Positions 9,126 to 17,003 of a stretch of DNA of 64,000 bases are shown here, piece by piece. Origin of the DNA: Chersky-840 sp963848335 (GTDB lineage: Bacteria > Actinomycetota > Acidimicrobiia > Acidimicrobiales > UBA8190). A program made the translations under genes and the position numbers. The stretch spans positions 124,001 to 188,000 of the forward strand of contig CAWKDD010000006.1 in NCBI GenBank assembly GCA_963848335.1, read 5' to 3'. The notes under the pieces were generated by a model. It saw nothing but the letters and a program-made list of their open reading frames with translations, made no database searches and was not told the origin of the DNA. Each line of letters starts with the position of its first letter. The first letter of the stretch is position 1.

Positions 9126-10763
9126 ATGGCCCAGCTCCGCACGGCGTCGGCGCGTCCGGGACAGCGGCTCCGACCGACGTTGACGCAGGCCCGGGCGGCG
9201 CGCTACCGACAGCCCGGCGGGGCCTGGGACCGGGGCGCGCTCGACGAGACGTTCTCGGGCGCGGGCGCCGGCGCGGACGCGGGGACGTCGGGGTCCTCGG
9301 CCGGCGGGGGCGCGTCCGTGGTCGACGGCACGGGTCGTGTCGACCCCGACACCCTCGAGACCGGCGTCGGCGCGCTGGCGGGCTCGCTGGCCGCGTCCGG
9401 CGTGCGGCGCGGCGACGTCGTGAGCTGGCAGATGCCCAACGGCGCCGCACCCTTCCTCCTCTACCGGGCCTGCTGGCGTCTCGGGGCCGTGGCCGCGCCC
9501 CTGCACCACCGGTTGGGCGGTGCCGAGGTGAAGGCCGCGCTCGACCAGGTGCACCCGGTACTGGTCCTGGCGACTGCGGGCATGCCCGCGTCGGAGTGGC
9601 CCGGAGCGCTCGTCCCCGCCGGTGAGGGGCCCGGAGCGCTGCAGGACCTTCTCGGTCCGGCACCGGCCATGGCCCCCGGTGCGAGCCCGGCCCGGTCCAC
9701 CGACATCGCTGTGGTGCTGTTCACCTCGGGTTCGACGGGCGTGCCCAAGGCGGCGCTGCACACCCATCGCGGCCTCGGGTACAAGGCCGCCCTCATGGTG
9801 GGTGTGCACGGGCTCGGGAGGGGTGACGCCGTCCTCATGCCCGCACCCTTGGCCCATGTCTCGGGACTGCTCAACGGCGTGCTCATCCCGTCGGCGGCGC
9901 GGATCCCCGCCGTCCTCATGGCGGCCTGGGACCCCGACGAGGGCGTGCGCCGCATCGAGGAGGAACGGGTCTCGTTCATGGGCGCTCCCCCGGTGTTCTT
10001 CTCGCAGATGGCGGCGACGTCGGGCTTCCGGCGCGAGCGGGTGCGCAGCCTCCGACTGGTGTCGACGGGCGGGGCCTCGGTCAGCCCCGCCTTCGTGGAC
10101 GCCACGAGCGAATCCTTCGGGTGCCGCGTGAAGCGCACCTACGGGTCCACCGAGGCGCCCACGGTCACCACCTCGGGGCCCGGCGACAGCGTCGAGCGGG
10201 CCCGGGACACCGACGGCCGGGCGCTCGGGGACGTCGAGCTCGAGGTGCACGACCCCGACACCTGCGCCCGTCTCGGGCCCGGCGCGGTGGGCGAGCTGTG
10301 GCTGCGCGGCCCCGAGCTCTTCGCCGGCTACGCCGACCCGTCGGCCACGGCCCGGGTCCTCTCCGAACGGGGCCGCTGGTTCCGCACCGGCGACCTGGGC
10401 GTGCTCGACGAGGAAGGCTGGCTCCGGGTGGTGGGGCGGCTCTCCGACATCATCATCCGCGCCGGCGAGAACATCTCCGCGTCGGAGGTCGAAGCGGTCC
10501 TCGAGGCCCACCCCGACGTCCGCCACGCCGTGGCGGTGGCGGTCCCGGACGCAGACGTCGGCGAGCGGGTGGCCGCGTTCGTGGAGGCCACCGCCCCCTT
10601 CGACCTGGCCGCGTGCCGGGAGTGGTTCGCGGCCCGGGGCGTGACCCGCTTCAAGACCCCCGAGATGGTGGTGCAGCTCGACGCCCTGCCCGTCCTCGCC
10701 GCCGGCAAGCCCGACCGCAGCACCCTGCGCACCATGGCCGCCGAGCTGCACCGGGGCCGGTGA
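9126..10763 (+). CDS. AMP-dependent acyl-CoA synthetase
   Basis: ANL-superfamily ligase of 545 residues. Motifs in order: ATP-binding LFTSGSTGVPKAALHTH, substrate-pocket PLAHVSGLLNGVL, KRTYGSTEAPTVTTSG (A5), GRWFRTGDLGVLDEEGW (A7), GRLSDIIIRAGENIS (A8 hinge) and LPVLAAGKPDRS with the catalytic Lys. The first 65 residues are Ala/Gly-rich and weakly conserved, so a later start is possible. It is transcribed divergently from another synthetase across a shared palindrome, suggesting both serve related acids. The frame is intact, in contrast to its divergent neighbour. Confidence 0.93.
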   Translation: MAQLRTASARPGQRLRPTLTQARAARYRQPGGAWDRGALDETFSGAGAGADAGTSGSSAGGGASVVDGTGRVDPDTLETGVGALAGSLAASGVRRGDVVSWQMPNGAAPFLLYRACWRLGAVAAPLHHRLGGAEVKAALDQVHPVLVLATAGMPASEWPGALVPAGEGPGALQDLLGPAPAMAPGASPARSTDIAVVLFTSGSTGVPKAALHTHRGLGYKAALMVGVHGLGRGDAVLMPAPLAHVSGLLNGVLIPSAARIPAVLMAAWDPDEGVRRIEEERVSFMGAPPVFFSQMAATSGFRRERVRSLRLVSTGGASVSPAFVDATSESFGCRVKRTYGSTEAPTVTTSGPGDSVERARDTDGRALGDVELEVHDPDTCARLGPGAVGELWLRGPELFAGYADPSATARVLSERGRWFRTGDLGVLDEEGWLRVVGRLSDIIIRAGENISASEVEAVLEAHPDVRHAVAVAVPDADVGERVAAFVEATAPFDLAACREWFAARGVTRFKTPEMVVQLDALPVLAAGKPDRSTLRTMAAELHRGR

Positions 10764-10784
10764 TCGGGTAATCGGGGGATCGGG
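10761..10784 (+). repeat. 8-bp tandem repeat starting at the synthetase stop codon
   Basis: Three units: TGATCGGG, TAATCGGG, GGATCGGG. The first TGA is the stop of the upstream gene and the second unit supplies a TAA in another frame. It belongs to the recurrent class of post-stop repeats in this window. Confidence 0.6.
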
Positions 10785-10807
10785 ACCTGGCCAGCCCATT
10801 GCCTCTT

Positions 10808-10837
10808 GTCAGAGCACTCTGAACAGAGTACTCTGAC
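10808..10837. promoter_or_regulatory. 30-bp inverted repeat, probable PadR autoregulatory operator
   Basis: Arms GTCAGAGCACTCTG and CAGAGTACTCTGAC flank a 2-bp AA centre, with one mismatch between arms. It ends three bases before the padR GTG start, where it would block initiation. The size fits dimeric PadR binding. Confidence 0.7.
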
Positions 10838-10840
10838 TCC

Positions 10841-11605
10841 GTGCCCCGCTCGGCCCGCTCCAATCCCCTGGCCCTGGCGGTGCTGGTCTGCCTCTTCGAG
10901 CGTCCCATGCACCCCTACGAGGTGGCCCAGACCCTGCGCTCACGGGCCAAGCACGAGAGCGTCCGCCTGAACTACGGCTCGCTGTACGCGGTGGTGGACT
11001 CGCTCGAGAAACGGGGCCTGATCCGGGCCCGGGACACCATCCGCGAGGGCCGGCGTCCGGAGCGCACCGTCTACGAGATCACCGACTCCGGCGCCCGGGA
11101 GCTCACCGACTGGCTCACCGAGCTCATCGCCGTGCCGGCCAAGGAGTACCCCTATTTCATGGCGGGGCTCTCCTTCCTCCCCGCCCTCGACACCCGGGAC
11201 GCCCTCGAGGCGCTGCGCCAGCGCGCCATCGGCCTCGAGATCCGCCTGACCCAGGTGCGCGCCGCGTTCCGGGCCGCTGCCGACGCGGGGCTGCCACGGC
11301 TGTTCGAGCTCGAAGGTGAGTACGAGGAGAAGCTCATGGAGACAGAGCTCGACTTCGTCCGCCGCCTGATCAAAGAGATCGACGACGGTTCGCTCGACGG
11401 CATCGAGCTGTGGCGCGCCTTCAACGCCTCGGCCGCCGCGGTGGGCCCGGACGCATCGGCGCTCTTCGGCTCAGCCGACGATCCTGCCATCACCGACAGC
11501 ACTGCCATCACCGACAGCCCCCCGACGCACCGACGAAGGGACGCACACAGAGTCTTAGAACACCCCGGGGCCGCGTGCTCGAACACGCGACCCCGGGGCA
11601 TGTGA
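10841..11605 (+). CDS. PadR-family transcriptional regulator with extended C-terminus
   Basis: Winged-helix repressor of the PadR type. Residues 8-80 hold the winged helix (ALAVLVCLFERPMHPYEVAQ, then LNYGSLYAVVDSLEKRGLIR, the recognition helix and wing). Residues 100-190 are the helical dimerisation region (PadR C-domain). After about residue 205 the chain becomes low in complexity, with a duplicated ITDS segment, and runs through a strong hairpin. At 254 residues it is longer than usual, so the tail may be dispensable. The start is GTG 10841 directly after a 30-bp inverted repeat. It precedes an ABC exporter; PadR proteins commonly repress such exporters in response to drugs or toxic metabolites. 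Confidence 0.88.
   Translation: MPRSARSNPLALAVLVCLFERPMHPYEVAQTLRSRAKHESVRLNYGSLYAVVDSLEKRGLIRARDTIREGRRPERTVYEITDSGARELTDWLTELIAVPAKEYPYFMAGLSFLPALDTRDALEALRQRAIGLEIRLTQVRAAFRAAADAGLPRLFELEGEYEEKLMETELDFVRRLIKEIDDGSLDGIELWRAFNASAAAVGPDASALFGSADDPAITDSTAITDSPPTHRRRDAHRVLEHPGAACSNTRPRGM
11484..11518 (+). repeat. Direct repeat within the padR 3' end
   Basis: CTGCCATCACCGACAGC occurs at 11484-11500 and 11502-11518 (18-base period), keeping frame and duplicating an AITDS-like peptide. It looks like a slippage product in a non-essential tail. Confidence 0.6.
11563..11598 (+). terminator. Strong hairpin at the padR 3' end (terminator or attenuator candidate)
   Basis: A 15-base stem (CCCCGGGGCCGCGTG against CACGCGACCCCGGGG, one mismatch) with loop CTCGAA. 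It lies inside the last codons of padR and 117 bases before the ABC ATPase start, with no T-run after it. It could limit read-through into the exporter genes or stabilise the transcript. Confidence 0.5.
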
Positions 11606-11714
11606 ACCACGAGGTCGATTCCGAAGGAACCTCGCTCGGGCTGCACCCACAGCGTAGGGCACCGGCACGGATCGACCTCTCCCGGCTCCACACGACACGC
11701 AGAGAGGAACTTCC

Positions 11715-12740
11715 ATGACTGCCCTCGTCGAGGCCCGCGGCCTCACCAAGCGCTTCGGACGCGTCACGGCACTGGCCGATCTCGACCTCAGCCTTCCGCC
11801 GGGTCGCATCGTCGCCATCCTCGGTCCCAACGGGTCGGGGAAGACCACGTTCGTGCGAACCGTGGCCACGTTGCTCCGACCCGACGCCGGTTCCCTCACG
11901 GTGGCCGGGTACGACGTGGTGCGCGAGCCGCAGGCCGTGCGCCGGATGATCGGCCTGGCCGGACAGTCCGCGGCCGTGGAGGAGATGATGACCGGCCGGG
12001 AGAACCTGGCCATGGTGGCCCGGCTCTACGGCCAGTCCCGCCGTTCGGCACGCGCCGCCAGCGCGGCCATCCTCGAGCGCCTCGGCCTCTCCGATGCCGG
12101 TGACCGTCTGGTCAAGACCTACTCGGGCGGAATGCGGCGACGCCTCGACCTGGGGGCCAGCCTGGTGGGCTCGCCCCGTCTTCTGCTCCTCGACGAGCCC
12201 ACGACCGGGCTCGACCCGCGCAGCCGCATCGAATTGTGGGAGGCGATCAAGTCCCTCGGGGAAGCGGGTACCGACGTCCTGCTCACCACGCAGTACCTGG
12301 ACGAGGCCGACCATCTGGCCGCGCTCATCGTCATCATCGACGAGGGGCGCGTGGTGGCACAGGGATCCCCGGCCGAGCTCAAGCAGCGCGTGGGCGCGGA
12401 CGTCCTCGACCTCCACACCCGGGAGGCCTCCTCGCTCGCTCGCGCCGCGGAGGTCCTCGACGGGCTGGGCATCGGGAAGGCGGCCATCGACGTGGACACC
12501 CAGCGGTGCTCCGTCGACGCCCCCAAGGGGTCGGGGGTCCTCGCCCTCGTGGTGCGCGCCCTCGACGACGCCGGCATCGACATCGAAGACGTCACCGTGC
12601 GTCACCCCACGCTGGACGAGGTCTTCCTCAAGCTGACCGGCACACCCTCGGGCTCCCGCTCCGGTGTCGACTCTCGTGCCAGCGCCAATTCCCGTCCCGA
12701 ATCCGACTCCCGTTCCGGCGCCGACGACCGCGTCGCCTGA
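11715..12740 (+). CDS. ABC transporter ATP-binding protein, DrrA-like exporter
   Basis: Energises the adjacent ABC-2 permease on the cytoplasmic face. Walker A GPNGSGKTT lies at residues 37-45, the Q-loop region at AGQSAAVEEMMTG, the signature at YSGGMRRRLDL, Walker B at LLLLDEPTTGLDP and the H-loop replaced by Gln in LLTTQYLDEAD, as in the DrrA drug-resistance class. The C-terminal 35 residues are a Ser/Arg/Asp-rich tail (SRSGVDSRASANSRPESDSR) of unclear role. The start is ATG 11715 with GAGAGGAAC upstream. The permease follows after 17 bases. Confidence 0.93.
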   Translation: MTALVEARGLTKRFGRVTALADLDLSLPPGRIVAILGPNGSGKTTFVRTVATLLRPDAGSLTVAGYDVVREPQAVRRMIGLAGQSAAVEEMMTGRENLAMVARLYGQSRRSARAASAAILERLGLSDAGDRLVKTYSGGMRRRLDLGASLVGSPRLLLLDEPTTGLDPRSRIELWEAIKSLGEAGTDVLLTTQYLDEADHLAALIVIIDEGRVVAQGSPAELKQRVGADVLDLHTREASSLARAAEVLDGLGIGKAAIDVDTQRCSVDAPKGSGVLALVVRALDDAGIDIEDVTVRHPTLDEVFLKLTGTPSGSRSGVDSRASANSRPESDSRSGADDRVA

Positions 12741-12757
12741 TCCGAAAGGCCCGCACC

Positions 12758-13624
12758 ATGACCACCACAGCCTTCGACCCCGACTCCGGCTCCACCATCC
12801 TCGGCCCCCCGGGATCCCCTGTCCCCGAAACCCGGCGCAGCCACGCCGGCGCCTCCCAGGTCGTGTCGACGCTCACCATCGCAGGGAGGACGGTGAAGAA
12901 GTTCGTGCGCACCCCGCAGCTGATCGTGGCGGGCACGGCCCAGGGCGCGCTGTTCCTGCTGATCTTCCGCTACGTCTTCGGAGGAGCGGTGGCTCACACC
13001 GGCTCGCTGCGCTACGTCGACTTCCTGGTCCCGGGGTTCGTGGCGACCAGTGTGCTCTTCACCGGCATGGGCGCGTCGAGCGGCGTCGCCGACGACCTCG
13101 GCCTGGGCCTGATGGACCGACTACGGAGCCTGCCCATCTCGCGCTTCTCGATCATCGACGCCAACGTGTGGGCCAACACCGTGCTCACGGTGTTGAGCCT
13201 GGCCATCACCACCGGAATCGGCTTCGCCATCGGCTTCCGGATCCACAACGGCGTGGGTCCCGCCCTCGAGGCGTTCGGCATGTGCGCGTTGTTCGGCTTC
13301 GCCTTCTGCTGGCTCTTCGTGGCGCTGGGCCTCTTCGCCGGGAGCCCGCAGGCGGCGCAGAGCCTGTCGTTCCTGGTGTTCCCGCTGACCTTCGTCTCGA
13401 GTGCCTACGTCCCGGTGTCGACGATGCCGGGGTGGATGCAGGCCTTCGCCAACCACCAGCCCATCACGGCCATGGTCAACACCGTGCGGATCCTGACCGA
13501 AGGCCGACCCGCTGCGGCCGCTCTCGGCCACTCGCTGAGCTCCTACCTGCCGGCGTCGCTGGCCTGGTCGGCGCTCATCGTCGCCCTGGCGGCTCCCCTC
13601 GCCGTCCTCCGCCTGCGCCGGTAG
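12758..13624 (+). CDS. ABC-2 type permease, DrrB-like
   Basis: Membrane partner of the preceding ATPase, 288 residues. A soluble N-terminal segment of about 45 residues precedes VRTPQLIVAGTAQGALFLLIF. ABC-2 features follow: VPGFVATSVLFTGMGASSGVADDLGLGLMDRLRSLPISRFS with the coupling region, then four more hydrophobic helices and FANHQPITAMVNTVRIL. ATG 12758 is preceded by GAAAGGC. Together with the ATPase it probably exports a hydrophobic compound, by analogy with daunorubicin exporters; the natural substrate is unknown. Confidence 0.92.
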   Translation: MTTTAFDPDSGSTILGPPGSPVPETRRSHAGASQVVSTLTIAGRTVKKFVRTPQLIVAGTAQGALFLLIFRYVFGGAVAHTGSLRYVDFLVPGFVATSVLFTGMGASSGVADDLGLGLMDRLRSLPISRFSIIDANVWANTVLTVLSLAITTGIGFAIGFRIHNGVGPALEAFGMCALFGFAFCWLFVALGLFAGSPQAAQSLSFLVFPLTFVSSAYVPVSTMPGWMQAFANHQPITAMVNTVRILTEGRPAAAALGHSLSSYLPASLAWSALIVALAAPLAVLRLRR

Positions 13625-13675
13625 ACAGCCGCACTCCGGTAGACAGCCGCACTCGGGTCGACAGCCGCACTCCCG
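13622..13675 (+). repeat. 18-bp tandem repeat (3 copies) starting at the permease stop codon
   Basis: Units at 13622-13639, 13640-13657 and 13658-13675 share ACAGCCGCACTC. The first TAG is the permease stop and the second unit repeats TAG in frame. It fills the gap between convergent genes; I see no other terminator there. Confidence 0.8.
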
Positions 13676-13687
13676 TGGAGGAGGTGC

Positions 13688-14824
13688 TCAGAAGACCGGC
13701 TGACCGGCCTCGGCCCGGGGCCTGAGTATCCGGGCGATCCGCTCGCGGTGGAAAACAGCGTCGCCGAAGCTCACCTGGTCCAACTGCGAGCGCTTCAGGT
13801 ACAGGTGGAGATCGTGCTCCCACGTGAACCCGATGCCGCCGTGGACCTGCAGTCCCGAGGCCATGACGCGGCGGGCCGCGTCGGAGCACCACACCTTGGC
13901 CGCCGACGCCGCCGCCGAGGCCTCGGGATCGTGCGCGCCCACGGCCCACGCCGCGTAGTACGCCGCGGACCGCATGCCCTCCACGTCCACCAGCATGTCC
14001 GCGCACCGGTGCTTCACGGCCTGGAACCCCCCGATGGGCCGCCCGAATTGGACACGGTCCTTGGCGTACTGGACCGTCATGGCCAGCACGACGTCGGCGG
14101 CCCCGAGCATCTCCGCGCATCGCGCCGCCACGGCGCGGTCGAGCACCGCGTCGGCGGCCCCCTCGTCACCGAGCCTGAGGGCCCGGCGGTCGTCGAGCAC
14201 GAGCCAGCCCAGGCTGCGGGTGCGGTCCATGGCCGGCTCCGAGGCGGGCCGGTCGCCGTCCTCGGGTGCCAGCACGAACAGGGCCGGGGCTCCGTCGGCC
14301 TCGGCGAACACCACCACCAGGTCGGCGAGCGGCCCGTCGAGGACCGGATCGGCACGGCCGGTCAAGCGCCACGTCCCGTCGCCGTCGGACCGGGCCCGCA
14401 CGGCATCGGTCCGTCGTGACCACGCCACCGCGCCCAGGGCGTCACCCGAGGCCAGCCGCTGCGCCCACCCCCGGACGGCGGTGCCGGCCAGATCGGCGCT
14501 CGCCTCGAGCTCGCCGTGGGCCATGGCCGAGACCAGTGCCCCGTGGGCCACGACGGTGCCGGCGAAGGGCACGGGAGCCACACGTCGGCCCAACTGTTCA
14601 CACAGCACCGCCACCTCGACCATGCCGAGGCCGAGGCCTCCGTCATCGGTCGACCGCTCGACGGCGGGCCAGCCCTGCTCGGCCATCGCCGCCCACAGGG
14701 AGTCGTCCATGTGGCGGTCCGTGGCCGCCACCTCCCGCACGCGGGCGGTCGTGCCCGCACCCTCGAGAAGGTCCGCGGCCGCCTCTTGCAGTGCGACCTG
14801 GTCCGAGGAGAGCTCGAAGTCCAT
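13688..14824 (-). CDS. Acyl-CoA dehydrogenase, ChsE-like short subunit type
   Basis: 378-residue ACAD. ATG 14824 gives MDFELSSDQVALQEAAADLL, the normal family opening; an upstream in-frame ATG adds a non-family leader that crosses the operator. The ACAD core is recognisable but the loops are divergent, and the C-terminal part contains VHGGIGFTWEHDLHLYLKRS, typical of the partner subunit in heteromeric actinobacterial ACADs (FadE28/FadE29, ChsE type). The divergent neighbour at 14889 has the classical SEPDAGSDLA loop. The two may form one alpha2beta2 enzyme; this is inferred from family precedent and their shared promoter region. Confidence 0.9.
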   Translation of the reverse strand: MDFELSSDQVALQEAAADLLEGAGTTARVREVAATDRHMDDSLWAAMAEQGWPAVERSTDDGGLGLGMVEVAVLCEQLGRRVAPVPFAGTVVAHGALVSAMAHGELEASADLAGTAVRGWAQRLASGDALGAVAWSRRTDAVRARSDGDGTWRLTGRADPVLDGPLADLVVVFAEADGAPALFVLAPEDGDRPASEPAMDRTRSLGWLVLDDRRALRLGDEGAADAVLDRAVAARCAEMLGAADVVLAMTVQYAKDRVQFGRPIGGFQAVKHRCADMLVDVEGMRSAAYYAAWAVGAHDPEASAAASAAKVWCSDAARRVMASGLQVHGGIGFTWEHDLHLYLKRSQLDQVSFGDAVFHRERIARILRPRAEAGQPVF

Positions 14825-14858
14825 CGGCGGGAGCCTACCGACCGGCCCGTTCGGGAGC

Positions 14859-14874
14859 CTGACGCATGTGTCAT
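14859..14874. promoter_or_regulatory. Operator-like palindrome CTGAC-GCATGT-GTCAT between divergent ACADs
   Basis: One mismatch from CTGAC-N6-GTCAG. It lies in the 64-bp gap between ATG 14824 (minus) and ATG 14889 (plus), so both dehydrogenases could be controlled together. Confidence 0.5.
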
Positions 14875-14888
14875 GCTGGCGCAGGCCG

Positions 14889-16088
14889 ATGGACCTGACC
14901 ACGACGCCGGAACAGGAGCAGCTCCGCGGGCAGCTACGGGAGTGGCTCCGCGACCACCTGCCATGGGAGTACGGGGTGGGTCTGCCGCCGCGCTTCGACG
15001 ACCTCGAGGAGGAGGTCGCCTTCGGCCGCCGGTGGCAGTCGGAACTGGCCGGAGCGGGCTGGGTGGCGGTGACGTGGCCGGTGGCCTACGGCGGCCGGGG
15101 ACTGGGCCCGGCCGAGAACTTCGTCGTGCAGGAAGAGCTGGCGCGCGCCCGGGCCCCCGAGCTCGTCGGGCGCATCGGCCTGAACCTGGCGGGGCCGACG
15201 CTCCTCGCCAACGGGACCGCCGACCAAAAGGCGCGCTGGCTGCCGTCCATCCCCCCCGGCGCGGCGCTGTGGTGCCAGTTGTTCTCGGAGCCCGACGCCG
15301 GATCCGACCTCGCCGCGGTCCGCACCACGGCCCGACCGGTGGAGGGGGGCTGGCACCTCAACGGGCGCAAGGTGTGGACCTCCTACGCGCAATTCGCCGA
15401 CTGGGGGGTGTGCCTGGCCCGCAGCGACCCGGCTGCCCCCAAGCACAAAGGCCTGTCGTACTTCGTGGTGGACATGCACGCCCCGGGGGTGGGCGTGCAT
15501 CCGCTCGTGCAGCTGACGGGCGAGGCCGAATTCAACGAGGTGGAGCTCGACGACGTGTTCGTCCCCGACGACCAGCTGGTGGGTGCCCCCGGTGAGGGCT
15601 GGCGGGTGACGGGCTCCACCTTGTCGCACGAACGGGGCGTGAACCCCCGGCAGCTCGTCATCCATCTGCAGCACCTCGAGGAGCTGCTGTCGGTGGCGGC
15701 GTCCTCGGGCGCGTTCGACGACACGCGGCTGCGCCGCAAGCTGGCTCAGGCCTACGTGGAGGTGCGGCTCTTCCAGCTCCACAACTGGCGATCGCTCTCC
15801 AAGCTCCAGCGCGGCCTCGAGCCCGGGCCCGAAGGGAGCATCCTCAAGCTGTACTGGAGCGAGATGAGCAAGCGCCTCCACGGCCTGGCGCTCGAGGTTC
15901 TCGGCCCGGCCGCTCCCCTGTGGCGCGACGCCACCGCCAATCCCGGGGGCGGATCCTGGCAACGGGCATGGCTCTACTATCAGGCGGCGTCGATCTTCGC
16001 GGGCACCAACGAGATCCAGCACAACGTGATCGGGGAGCGGGTGCTGGGACTGCCGCGTGAGCCCGTGGCACCGGAAGGGGCGACGTGA
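14889..16088 (+). CDS. Acyl-CoA dehydrogenase
   Basis: 399-residue FAD enzyme for alpha,beta-desaturation of an acyl-CoA. ATG 14889 opens MDLTTTPEQEQLRGQLREWL. Motifs: CQLFSEPDAGSDLAAV, NGRKVWTSYAQFADWGVCLA, GEAEFNEVELDDVFVPDD, and FAGTNEIQHNVIGERVLGLP near the end. Close in layout to the ACAD at 6088. The crotonase follows after 51 bases with its own AAGGAGG, so an operon ACAD-crotonase-CaiB is likely. Confidence 0.93.
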   Translation: MDLTTTPEQEQLRGQLREWLRDHLPWEYGVGLPPRFDDLEEEVAFGRRWQSELAGAGWVAVTWPVAYGGRGLGPAENFVVQEELARARAPELVGRIGLNLAGPTLLANGTADQKARWLPSIPPGAALWCQLFSEPDAGSDLAAVRTTARPVEGGWHLNGRKVWTSYAQFADWGVCLARSDPAAPKHKGLSYFVVDMHAPGVGVHPLVQLTGEAEFNEVELDDVFVPDDQLVGAPGEGWRVTGSTLSHERGVNPRQLVIHLQHLEELLSVAASSGAFDDTRLRRKLAQAYVEVRLFQLHNWRSLSKLQRGLEPGPEGSILKLYWSEMSKRLHGLALEVLGPAAPLWRDATANPGGGSWQRAWLYYQAASIFAGTNEIQHNVIGERVLGLPREPVAPEGAT

Positions 16089-16139
16089 GCGCCCGGGGCG
16101 GGCCGCACCGACCGCCGGCACCGACGAAGGAGGTTTGCC

Positions 16140-16994
16140 GTGGCGAGCAATGAGCCGGTGGTCCGCTACGAGGTCGACGGCCCTGTCGCCGTCCTCACCA
16201 TGAACCGCCCGGAGGTGGCCAACGCCCAGAGCAGCGCGTTGATCGACGAGCTCGACGCGTGCTTCGACCGCGCCGACGCCGACGACGACGTGCGCGTGGT
16301 GATCCTGGCCGGTGCCGGGAAGCACTTCAGTGCGGGGCACGACCTCAAGGCCCTCGTGGGCACCGAGGAGCCCGACGCCTGGGTGACCATGCGCGAGACG
16401 CCCGAGGGAAAGTTCCGCCACGAGCAGATCATGTACGTGGACCGCTGCCGCAAGATCCACGACTTCCGCAAGCCCACCATCGCCGCCGTGCAGGGCAAGT
16501 GCGTGGCCGCCGGGCTCATGCTGGCGTGCATGTGCGACCTCATCGTTGCCGCCGACGACGCCAAGTTCTCGAACCCCGTCCTGCGCATGACCGGCGCCGG
16601 GGTCGAGCTCCTGGTCGAGCCGTGGGAGCTCGGCATCCGCAAGGCCAAGGAATTCCTCCTCGCCGCCGAAGAGCTCGACGCCGAGGAGGCGCAGCGCCTC
16701 GGTCTCGTGAACAAGGTCGTGCCCCGTACCGAGCTCATGGCGCGCACCATGGAACTGGCCCAACGCGTCGCTCTCGTCCCTCCCGTGACGGCGCAGGTGG
16801 TCAAGGACTCGCTCAACCACGTGGGGGAGCTCATGGGCAAAGGGGCGTCGTGGCGTTACCACTTCATGGCCCACCAGTGGGCCCACAACACCGCCACCGC
16901 CCTCAACGCCCTGGAGCAGCGCAAGCAGCTCGGTTCGATGAAAGAAGTGTTCGCGGCCCGAGACCGGGGGGATGCTCCCCCCGACCGGAGCTGA
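16140..16994 (+). CDS. Enoyl-CoA hydratase/isomerase family protein
   Basis: 284-residue crotonase. GTG 16140 follows AAGGAGGTTTGCC. The oxyanion-hole segments are present: GAGKHFSAGHDLKALVG near residue 60 and VQGKCVAAGLMLACMCDLIV near residue 120. The usual pair of catalytic glutamates is not obvious in the stretch NPVLRMTGAGVELLVEPWEL, so the reaction may not be simple hydration. The long C-terminus ends with WAHNTATALNALEQRKQLGS. It sits between an ACAD and a CaiB CoA-transferase in one direction. Confidence 0.88.
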   Translation: MASNEPVVRYEVDGPVAVLTMNRPEVANAQSSALIDELDACFDRADADDDVRVVILAGAGKHFSAGHDLKALVGTEEPDAWVTMRETPEGKFRHEQIMYVDRCRKIHDFRKPTIAAVQGKCVAAGLMLACMCDLIVAADDAKFSNPVLRMTGAGVELLVEPWELGIRKAKEFLLAAEELDAEEAQRLGLVNKVVPRTELMARTMELAQRVALVPPVTAQVVKDSLNHVGELMGKGASWRYHFMAHQWAHNTATALNALEQRKQLGSMKEVFAARDRGDAPPDRS

Positions 16995-17003
16995 CGGGGC
17001 GGC

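Noticed and set aside
16166..16840. Minus-strand frame with Ser/Arg/Met-rich sequence opposite the crotonase
   Set aside because: Antisense shadow; lacks start context and recognisable domains.
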